Of a stretch of DNA of 64,000 nt, positions 39,361 to 51,346 are shown one piece after another (position 1 is the first letter of the stretch; each line of letters begins with the position of its first letter). Below the pieces are notes generated by a model, which searched no databases, was not told where the DNA came from, and saw only the letters and a list, made by a program, of their open reading frames with translations. Location of the stretch: the NCBI GenBank assembly GCA_034509495.1, contig CM067510.1:27643647-27707646 (forward strand), given 5' to 3'. This DNA is from Acestrorhynchus altus (taxonomy: Eukaryota > Chordata > Actinopteri > Characiformes > Acestrorhynchidae). The translations under genes and the position numbers were made by a program.

Positions 39361-42300
39361 CATAACAATTTTATAAGTAGAAGCTGACCCAGGCAAGTGT
39401 GCATGTGTGTAATGAGTTGTGAAGTTTGTAGACTGCCGCAGCTCTGATCACACTTCTGTACGCACTGCTCAGATCTGATGCTCTCTAAAGCCATCAAACA
39501 GGGATCATGTTCCTGTAGTGAAATATAGTCAGTGTAGCTTTATGCAGCGTGTAACACTGATCCACATCCTGGCCTCAATTTACAAATATTTCTTTGAAAA
39601 TAACAGATCATATTTTAACACAGCAGGTCCCACTGGACCAAAGAGAGGGCCTGTGGGGAAGTGTATGATGGAGGCAGTGAGTGATGAGCAGATGGGTGGC
39701 TGTTGGGCTGAAGGGGGATTCCTAATGCAGTCTGAATACTCAGGAAAGCAGCCAGAGTACGACATCAATGGACCACCAAGAGATTTGAACAATACGGCTG
39801 GCATCCCGGTCATTCTGACCATTCAGTGGAGCCCTTTTTTAAGTAATCATGTGTCAGTCACATCACAGCTTAAAAAAACAGTGCTATAAAATCAGCTTGA
39901 AAAATAATCATGTATAAATATACAAATATGGTGCTTGAGCATTTGTAAACGCTTCATAATGTTCCAGGGTTCTGCATAAATGTGAGATAAAAATTCATCA
40001 GAAGTCCTAAAAGTTAATGCTCATGAGCCCACCATCAGGGAGAACACAGAGCTACAATGGTGTGCATGGCAGGGTTGCAAGGAGAAAGCCACTGCTCCAC
40101 AAAAAGAACATTGTTACCCATTTGCACTTTGATAAAGATCACATGGGCACAATGGTTTGTGGCCTGATGACAAAAAATAGATCTTTTGTTTTAAAAGTGA
40201 ACCATTATGTTTGGAGAAAGGAAAACACTGCATTGTAGCATAAAATCCTTATCCAATCTATGAAACATGGCTGTAGTACTATCAAGGGCCTGTTCTGCTA
40301 CAGGATGGCTTTCCAATAATGTCTTCCCATCATTTGATAGACCAATGAATTCTGAATTATACCAACAAATCCTAATGGGAAATGTCAGGACATCTGTCCA
40401 TAAGCTGAATCTCAAGAGAATGTGGGTCGTGCAGCAAGACAGCAACCCTAAGCACACAAGTGGTTCTACCAGTGAATGATAAAAGAAGAATAACGTTAGT
40501 GCTTTGGAATGGGTCAGTCAAAGTCTTGACCATAATCCAATAGAAATGTTGTGGAAGGACCTGAAGCAAGCTGTTCATGGGAGGAAACTCACAAACATAA
40601 CAGAGTTGAAACTGTTTTGTATGGAGGAGTGAGCTAAAATCAGTGCAGGACTAATCAAAAGTTGCTGCACTAAGAGGTCATACCAAATTACTCACAGATA
40701 TGTAATATTACATCATTTTCCTTAATAAATAAACATGCAAGGTGTTATAATGTCATAATGTTGTAATATCCCTTTGATTTAATACTTATTTGATCTACTT
40801 TTAGGACATTATTTACTTTTAGGTAAAATTTATGTTGAAAATATTGAAATATTGAAAATTCTAAAGGGTTAACAAATTTCAAGCACCACAGTATGTAATC
40901 ACTACACAACTAATCAATATAACTACAGGTCTTGAAATATGTGAAATATTTTTATTTAAATTAAAAATGAAAAAAACTTTCACAGTATTATTTTAGCTAT
41001 GCTAGCATTTTTGCTATTGAGCTTATACAGATTTTTATATTTTTATATAGATTATTTAAAGTATATAGTTAAGTATAGGTGTTTGAACCCCTCAGTGTCA
41101 CTGCTGTCACTGACTTTACATCTACAAGTTGGAGCTACTAAGTATGATGTCTAATAGAGTGGACACAGTGTTTAAATGTAGAAACAAGGCGGGTATAATG
41201 TTATGGCTCATAGGTGTATGTTATTTTATTATATTTATTTTTATACTTTTATTGTTCATTTAAATTAGTTTTTTTTATATAAAAAATGTACTTTTTAGTT
41301 TAGATGAAGGTTGATTAAATGATTGATTAACTGATTGATTAATTATTACTGTAGAAGGCATTGAGGTGTGCTCTATTACAGAACTGCTGTATGAAAGGTG
41401 AGGTGAGTCTTGGCAGCTCTGAGAGCTCCTCGCTGCAGTGGAAAGCTCTCCAGATTGGGCTGTAAGGCGAGAGTCTCCCGAGACTCAGTGACCCCTAACC
41501 TCAGCCAGTCTTTAGCCTTGACTTCACTCCATCAACAAGCCACTAAGTATTGTTCTGTTTGACAGGGGCAAAATTAAACACCACCCACATCACCTCTCAC
41601 CACCCACTCATTATCATCCTCTGTTTCCATTTTTACAAGGAAAATCTTGTATTATCATTTGTACACAAAACTCCTCTCCCCTAATATCATCCCTCTCTCC
41701 CACACCTCCACACACCCTCCATTTATTTATTTGTTTTACTCATCATTTCCTCTGTACTGCAATCACTTCCCGATTATCTCCACTTTGCATGTGCACGGAG
41801 CATCTCGACTATTTACTTCATTAGCCAAATCAATTAATTGCCTTCCCGTTAAGCAAACTACCCAGAACCCCCCCAGAGCAGCCGCCCATTCAGGCAGCGA
41901 GGAGGCTCAAAAGGCTGCTTTTAGGCCCGGCATTTACATGCAATTATCTTCTTATACAATTAACTGGATTGGGCTAATGAGCATCTTGCAGGCAGGCGGA
42001 GTACTGGGCCCTGAAAGGCAGAGCTGAGTGAGTAATTGGCGGCTGGCATGTCGACATTAATGGGAGTGATCTGGAGAAAAAAAACTCCACAGTGGAGAAC
42101 ACAGCAGAGATGAGAGGCACTTAGCTGAGAGGGAGAAACAAATATTCAACAGTCAAGAAGGCAGAAACGACCAGGAGGTTTGGGGAGCATTAAAAATGGG
42201 ATATGTAGCTGTGTCATCTAAAGATGTAAGGAAAGATGATAACACATGAACGTCTTTAAACATATGGATATTTGATCTTAAGTTGAACTATATTGAGAGA

Positions 42301-44588
42301 TGGAGATGATATAACTAAACGGAAGAAATGGCTTTTAAACATCATTTGTAAAATGTAATTATTAGAAATGCAATTTTCTTTTGAAGAAAAAGTTAGGACC
42401 CCCAACCCCCACGTTTATTACTACTTAAAATTCCTAAAATTACAGTCACATCAGACCATCATAAGAGAGGTCTTTGGAGGAGCATATGTTATTTAAACCT
42501 CAGGCATTAGTTTGGTTTGCTCTTGATTGTTGAAGTGAGTGGGATCCCACAGCCAGATGCAAAGAGCTCTCTGAGGCTTTCAGAAAGAAGGATGTAGATA
42601 TAGATGTGTCTGGGAAGGGATTTAAAAAGATCTCAGAACAATTAGAAATCAGCCATTCCACTGTCTGGAAAATTACAAGTGGAGAACATTTAAAACAATT
42701 GCCAACATGCATCAGGATCTTCAGATCTCTCCATCATAGAAACCATTATGAAATCTTTATTGTATCAGAGGGGGCTTGAGCAAACATAGCTCATAGAATT
42801 CCTCATGGAGGAGTGTGAAAACCTTTCTTCCAATCAATGTAATAGACTGGTAGATGGTTATAAAAAAAACCTCCTGGGTGCACCTAGTCAGTGTTCACTG
42901 TCCATTTCATAAGCTCCTCTTACCATACAAGAGTGCTGGTACCAATGGTCCTGAGGGTTCCCGACCATTAAAGATCAGGGTGAAAGGAGGAAAACAAAGT
43001 ATACAGAGAAACAGATGAACTACAGTCTGTAATTATAGAACTACAAAGTTCTCCTGTATGGAAAGAGCATCTTGAAAAATGGACAGTGAGAGTAGCAACA
43101 AGGAGGTGATCATAATGTTATTGTTGATCAGTTTATCAATGGGTGTCTTCAAATGATAATATTAACTTTTACTGCTTTTGGGTGTTTAATTCAATCCTTT
43201 TACACTCGTTTAGTTCCTGGAAAGCTTTGTAATCCATCACACCATCATCACATTTCAGATTTAAAAGATTACAAAGCTCCACTGCAGTTGTATCAGATAC
43301 ACAGATTTTTAACTCTGGCTTCCCACCCACCCTCACTCAACATTGCATATCTAAGGCTACAAGTTAGGACTATTCACGAACTGCTCTTTAAAAGGCCATT
43401 TAATAAAAGCAGATAGAAATTTAACCTAATTACAGATTATGGGAAACATTAACACTGATAAACATCCAGAGCCTGGAAAGCTACACAGGTACAGAACACA
43501 GAGTATCCACTTCGGCCAGACACTTTGCTAATCTGCAGAATTTGACTGCAGTGCCATCTATTGGTGAAGGAAATTTTGACCAAGAAACAAAAGTTGCTTT
43601 TGCTTTTTCATCAGATTCAGAATCACTATACAAATCAAAAGTAGTTCTATATATTGTAACAAAAATGGAGGTTTGAATCATTTTAGTGCTACACAGAAAC
43701 ATTTCTGAAATATTTTATGTAGAACCATACAAAACCCTTTAACCAGTCCAAGAAATATTTAAACATCCAAAGAGTTCTGTATGTTACATATTCAACCATT
43801 GTTGTTGAAAAAAAAAAAGAATATAACAATATCAGTGCCTGTACAGTACTGTGAACAAGTCTTTATCACAAACTATGCTTACTCTGTATCTCTGCAGTGA
43901 GAGTTCCTAACTGTCATTGACTATATATTAGCATAAACCCAAAAAACACAAGGTCAGTGGTCAGTGAGAGTGTCTACCTGTAATTAACCATATAACATTA
44001 GAATGAACCCAAATAAACAGAGTCAATGGTCAGTGAGAGTGTGTCCCTCTAATTAACTCTATATAGCATTAGAATACAATGTCTATGAGGGAAGAAATTT
44101 CACTGACTTGTTGCGGAGGCAGCGTCCTATTACAGCACCACACTGGAGTGCAGTGCACTCTTTAGAATGACCCATTTTTTCATTAATGTTCGTAGGACAG
44201 ACTGCTTGGCTATAGGCTTGATTTTATATACCTGTGGCAATGGGGTTGAAAGAAACAGCCGAAATTCCATGATGAAGTGAGTCCCAATTCTTTTATCCAT
44301 ACAATGTATTTTTCATTATATTTAACTGTGGTCATCATACAGTATTGGCATCTGTATCATCCATCCATCCAACCCTATCCCCAGCAGTGGGAGTAAGAGC
44401 AGAAGTGTCTCATTTGCACTCTGTAATGCAGACTGTCCTGCAGCTCATTTTTCTTCAGCAGGCGTGAGCAGTGCTGTTATTGATTTCTTGTAAACAGGAC
44501 AATAATGAATGACCTCCCTGTTGTTACTGCTGTAGAGCAGTTGTGTGTCATTTAGAAATGATGAGTACATGGTCTCTGTGCATGTGTT

Positions 44589-44640
<52 letters not shown>

Positions 44641-44819
44641 TCCATGGTGGAGCTGTAGCACATATACAGCTGTCAGGGTGCGCTTAAAGTGTGATTTATA
44701 TTTATAGCAGTGGAGTTAAAGTGAATTACCACCTCTGACTGTAGGGGGAGCCCAAGGGAAAAAATACAAATTCATAGTGGCACAAGTAGAGATTGCACTG
44801 GATCTGGTATGTGTTTGAT

Positions 44820-44853
<34 letters not shown>

Positions 44854-47800
44854 TGTGTGTGTGTTAGCTCTAACCTGTGGTGTGTGTCCCAGCAGAGCCC
44901 ACAATGTGTCAATGGGGAGTGTTCTGCTCCTACTGAACTCCAACATGTCTGTGTCCTGTCTGTTGAGGGCGAGGTGTTGGCAGCCCTGATAATCTCCCTT
45001 CAGCTCAGCGCCACTTCTCAGCTGCACCAAGTCCCACGTCCCCATCTGCCCCAAAACGGCCCGCACTGCCCCCAGCTGCCAGAATGACAAGTGACCTGCA
45101 CAAGCAACATCACACATCAAAAAACACATTAATACTGTGCATCAGGTCAAACTGGATTCACAGCAGGACACAACTCTGCATTTCAGTGCTAATCTGATGA
45201 ACACTATTCTCTGCAGAACCCAGTGTGAAACCTGACCTATGGGTCAGGACGCATGGATTCCCCAAGACCTTGTAAAGTGATCTGTGACACCTGGCATCAA
45301 GACAAAAGCTCTACGATTTAAATATCATTTTTGTGTTAAGATGTTTCTGGGACATCCAGGACACGTAGGTCCAAACTTCTGCTTTTACTGCATGATCTGT
45401 TTGTGTTGTCATATCTTATATGCCATATCTTATTTTATCTCTTATAACAAACACACAAAGTCTTTAGTCCAGAGTATTGGTCAAGTTTTGGTTAGTTAGG
45501 TTAGGATGATCACCACCCTACCACCACCCTAGCTCATCCCAAAAGTACTGGAAAGAGCTCCATAATTCCAGAGAACACAGTTCCACTGCTCCACAGCTCT
45601 ATTCTCAAGGGCTTTATACCCCTTTAGCCCATGCCTGGCATTAGGAATGGGGCCAATAGGTTCATGTTTGTTTATCTGCTCCTGAGGCTCCTAATCTTTT
45701 GGCAGTACTTCTCTACAGGAACTAGATAAGTTGTGTGTGAATTTGCAGACTTGTTCATTTTGCTAACATTACTGCAGGAACCTGCAGGGGTGTGTTTTCA
45801 GATGCTTTATGAATTCTCATTTTGTTTCCCACATTCTTTGCATTTTGCCAACTTCTTATCAAGCCTTATGGATGAGTTCTGTGTCAATTCTGAAGTCAGT
45901 TTAAAGTGTGACTCAAACTCGAGTCACTAACTCGAGTGCCCATCTCTGGTTCTGCCCCATTATCTGCTAGCAGCATGTTGTTTACACTAATACCTCCTCT
46001 CTGGTTCTACTGCTTCACTAATGCACTGTTGAAAATGTCCAATGTTGTTTTAGAGGTTTCTTACCTGAGATCCACGATGGTGTGAGAGCATCTGTGATCC
46101 AGGCCATGTACCCCTCCCTGAGTGAGCGCAGGAACATCTCCAGATCACCCTGAGGGACCAGCTCCTTCTTCTTCCTCAGCTCATCACTGAGGACACAGTG
46201 AGGTGAGAGGAAGAGGATTCTGGGCAGGAAGACTGACTGTCTGATGTTCACTCCACACTGCTTCGTATGACTGCACAGGTCGTGGGCCTTCCTCTGAGAA
46301 ACATCAAGTTTATTCAAATTTACTCCACAGACAGATTACTCATTTCACCTGTCCATGAAACATCATAATGTAAAGTTTTTCAAATTCTCCTCTAAGGTTA
46401 ATTTAATTTTGTACAGATTATACATTACATGTCAAAACATTGCTGAACATCCCTTTTTATTAGTGAATGAAGCTGGATTAACTTTTGTGTTATGTTGTGG
46501 GTCAAGCTGACTCAGTTCAAAGACATGTGAAAAGCCCATTATGTCTTTAACATATTTAAATATATGGACATTTGAACGTCATGTGAACTATACTAAGAGA
46601 TGGCGGTGATATAACTAACATATCAAATAGAAAAAAAATCTTTTGAACATCATTTGTAAAATGTAAAAATGAAAATGTGAAGGAAAATGAGGACCCTTCA
46701 CATTTATTACTACTTAAAATGCCTAAATGTGTAGCATCTACCATCAGAATGAGACCAAAGAAGTTTGATTTATGGGAGGTATCTACATATAAACAAGGAG
46801 CAGGACTTCTGGAACAATGTGCTTATGACAGATGAATCCAAAGTTTAAATATTTGGGCACAGTGACTGAAGACATGTTTAGAGCCTCATACCAACTGAAA
46901 AGCACTGGGGAGGACGTGTCATGGTTTGCTGCAGCTGTTGTGGTCCTGATCACTGAAGATCAGGAAAAGAGAAAGAATGCAGAGAAACAGATGGAATAGA
47001 GTCTGTAACTATAGAACTATCAAGTGCTGATAGAATGGACACAGTGTAGAAACGAGGAGGTAGGTTTAACATTATGGCCGATTGATTGATACACTTGTAA
47101 ATATCACTATCACTGGGATTTAAACCACATCATTAAACCCATTGTTAAAAACAATCATCCCATCCCTACACAAGAACTGAAACCCACTGCTCTAGCATCA
47201 CCAACTTCTGTACAGCCAGAAGGAAAATCCTCTCATTCTAAACATTCAAATGAGCTGTTCAAGAGAACAAAACACTTCCATGACCAATATAAACACTGCT
47301 GCTATTTAAGAAAATGAGCTGACCTTCACACGGCTTTACAGCAAACAGATCAGCCATAAACATGACCTCCTCCGAACTCTACAGACCAAGATCAGCAGTG
47401 TGAGCTGGAGCATTTGTGGAACCCCCTCATCATCATCATCATCATCATCATCTTCATCATCATCTCAACCTCAGTAAAAGCACAATGTGTTTATAAGTGG
47501 AGCTGCACTCATTCAAACACAGTTCAGCGACCCTCTGTGGATTTGTTTGAGTTGCTGCTGTTTTCTCCTCCCTATTTTACCATAATTGTTGCAATCTAAA
47601 TGGAGAGCCCGTCTATAGGCTGTCCCTCTTAGTGCACATTATTTCATTCAGCTTCAATGTGCAGTAGTTGCTTGTGCCATTATGCTATTAGACTGCTGGC
47701 CTGAGCACTAAATATGCTGTATAGAGCACCACAGAAGAAGACTGGTAAGGATAATCAGTCAAGACAAAGCACAGACAATATTCAGGCTTCAAGCCGACTG

Positions 47801-50800
47801 CCACTGCTGTTTTTAATTATGTGACATGCTGTTGTTTACGGTAAAATCTAACAGCCCAGATAGTAAGCATATATTGGTCTACTGGCCACAGCTGGTTCAC
47901 CCAAATATTCTCCATCTTACAAAATCTAGTAATCTAATACAATAATAATATCATCAATATTACAAACAACTCTGAAACAATAAGGACTAAAAAAAAACAT
48001 TGCTTTTCATTTTTAACCATCGATAGACCATTCCAGAAAAGACTGAGCAAAAACAGACCACTAACATTGCCTTCAGTGGGTCAACAGTTGTCCATTATCC
48101 TCTTGCCATCTGGGATTGTTCATACAGTGTGACACACAGCATTACTCTTCAATTTCTGAGATAAACTACATGGACAAAAGGATTAAGACACCTGCTCATT
48201 TAGGATTTCTTCTGAAATCAAAGGTATTGGAGTTTATCCTGCTTTTTTTGGAGTAACTTTCTCTACTGTCCAGGGAAGATTCTCTAGTAGATTCTGGAGC
48301 ATTGCTGAGAGGATTTGATTGCATTCTGCAACAAAAGCAAATCCTCTGCATGGTACCTATTCCACTAACAACAGGTTACACAGATACATATAATTAAAAA
48401 CATTATCTTATTTTTATAAACAACTCCATTAACAGAGCCAATATTAAAGGTATTCACAGGCAGAGACAATGGACCTTAAAAACACACACAAGACCAGAAA
48501 CAAATGCATTGTTACAACTGAGACATAGGCAGGAATATGGTGGAGCAAGGGCAGAGACAAGACCAAAAAAAAAAAAAAAAACAGTCACAAGTAGAAGAGG
48601 GAGAGGAAGAGGGAATGGACAAACAGGACAGTCACAATTAGACATAAACACACACAGAACACTGGACAGAAACTGGGGTGAAACAGAAGACATGAGAGGA
48701 GACTTGACACAAGATTGGACTAGGGGAACAGGACACGTTACTGGAGATTGGACCTGGGAAACACAGGACACACGAGACAGGACAGGGAACTGAACTTGGA
48801 AAACACATGACAAGACCAGAGATTGGACCTTGGGAATGGGAGACATGATAGGAGACTGGACATGGGAACCACTAGATACGACAGGGGACTGGAACTGGAG
48901 CTGAAGACAGGAATGGGCAAGGGAACAGGTATTGAAACACTGATAAGGACACAATGATACAATGAAGACACAATGTTACAGGAACTGGAATAACAAAACT
49001 AGCAACAGGAACAGGAACAAAAAAAAAAGCAGACATGGGCTGAGACAGGGGTCCAGAACTGGCTAATGTTCCTTACGGAGTTCGAAGAACCAGAATGGGC
49101 ACAGGTGTGGAGGCCGACAGAGGGACAGATTGTCTATTAGTTGACCCTGACGACGCAGAGGGCACTTCGGACGCCAGTGTAGAAATTGAAGCATTGGCAT
49201 AGAGCTCCAGAGAGTCCTATTCTAGTAGCAGTCCTTCTCTACAGGGACTAGACAAGCTGTGTGTGCACATCTGTGTCAGCAGTGGGTGCAGCTTAAAATA
49301 GTTGATTGCATTCATTATAAGAAGTGTCCGTAAACATGAGGATTTATAATTTATAAACAAAGCCACTTCAGAGGTTTGGTGTGAATTGGTTGACTGTACA
49401 GAAATGTACCAACTATTTACATGTTTACTGATTTCTTTAGAGTGGTGGAGACTCAAAATTGGGTTTACTATAACACTGAGGCCAGAACACACCTATTTTA
49501 CTAGGACTGAGTGACAAAACAGCACCGCTGCATTCATTAGGGGAAACAGCCAAAACAGGACCAAACAATTGATTAAATGATCCACAGACATCGATCTAGA
49601 ATACAGAATACAGAGAATATCACTCATCCATTAAATCAGGTCAATTTGTAAAAATCTACTAGAATGCAGATGGTAAACACAAAGGATTGCAACTGGATCA
49701 GGCTTAAAATAGCTAATAATTGATCTATTAAAACGTGCCACCCCTTTATTTACATCCCCACACACTTTAAAACACATTTACAGACCCTGCACATCAGCAC
49801 AACAGATTTTCACATCTAGCTAAACTCCAGCTTCTGCTCATAACTGGTTTCAGATGTTTTAAGCTTATCTTCATGGTGTAGGTTGCTGACAAGCTGGTCA
49901 CCAAGATAACCACATGCACTATACTGGTAAACCAGCTGATTTACTAGGTCTTGAACAACAAAATGTATTCTGTAGTTGTTGACTGCTGGTCTGGTGAAGT
50001 TGGTTGACCTGCATGGTCTTTCTGATCATTCTGGTCAACAAGCTTGATCAACCTGGTAGTTTGTCATCCAGCTTGGTCATTCTGGTTATGGTGGTCTTCC
50101 AACTTAGTCATGCTTGTCAACAAGCCTGCTCAAGCTGGTTATGCTGGTCGACAAGCTTGGTCATTCAACCATCATGGACTTTCTGGTCTTGATGGTCAAA
50201 CAGCTTGATTAAGTTGGTCATGGGCATTAATCAACCAGCTTGGTTTTTCTGGTCATACTGGTCAACAGGTTTGGTCAGGTGGATCATGTCTGTAGTGCAG
50301 CTAAACCTTAGCCCAAGCCCAACAGGAATGAAAATTTGATGGTAAACTTGTTTTATGAAAAAAAATTGTTTTTTTCAGGACCATGTTTTGCTCAACACTG
50401 CATCAGGTATCAGGCAGTTTATTCATAAGCATTAGGTGCGTTAGTTCCTCACTTCTTGTGAGGAGCTTTTGGAACTTCAGATATTTGCGTCCATTCACCA
50501 CCACAGTCAACTATTCTGATTGGGTTAGATTATCCAAAATGTACCATTTTGCTGATATGTCACTTTTACCGTAATTGCCTGCAGAGGGTCAGGAACCTGT
50601 TGGATGGACGTGTTGGTGAAATTTGGCTCCTCCTCTTTCATTTGGAGGTGCCAGGTATTTTGTCCCTGAGGTGAAATTACACCTGTCCATGACTTTACAT
50701 CAATGCAGTACACTCCAGCACCTGCCCAGGAGGAGAAACAATCCTAATATAAGGACAGCTTCTCAGTGAACATGCAACATGGCCAAAAGCATTGCTATTA

Positions 50801-51281
50801 ACTACTAATGGGAGAAATATTACAGACTTTATTTATCCAGTCTACAGCCAAAGAGGTGAGGTGGTATGGTTTGAGGTGTAGTTTACCTGTGACAATAACA
50901 AGGTTGATCTCCTGTCGTGCTGTCTGAAATTGGTTGGGTACTCGCAGGTTATAAAACACGTCCTCTTTCTTTACACCAGCGACTCTCCTGAGAGGTTGAG
51001 GAGGTTTATTAGAGATATTAGAGCAGTGTTATACTGAGATTATCCTCAGGTAAACAGACAGACAGTTAAATATAGATAAACATATAGATCAGACAAACAT
51101 ATAAATCAGATAGACAGTCAGACAGACAGACAGACAGACATGGTGAGCAGACATGTCAGCAGGTAAACAACTAAATAGAGTAAGTATAGAGATTTGATAG
51201 CTAGAAGTATAGACACATAGACATCAATGTACAGACAAACAGACAGACAGATGGCAGACAGACAAATGGATAGAGAGAGAA

Positions 51282-51346
<65 letters not shown>

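Noticed and set aside
42500..42712. Minus-strand 70-codon frame
   Set aside because: It is the antisense of the Tc1 helix-turn-helix fragment read on the plus strand.
44716..44874. Continuation of the exon 6 frame past its donor
   Set aside because: The extension is an AC-repeat translation (His/Thr) and the downstream exon joins perfectly from the GT at 44874.
48454..48954. 166-codon minus frame resembling a Ser/Pro/Val-rich repeat protein
   Set aside because: Follows the degenerate 55-60 bp repeat and a poly-A run inside an insertion.
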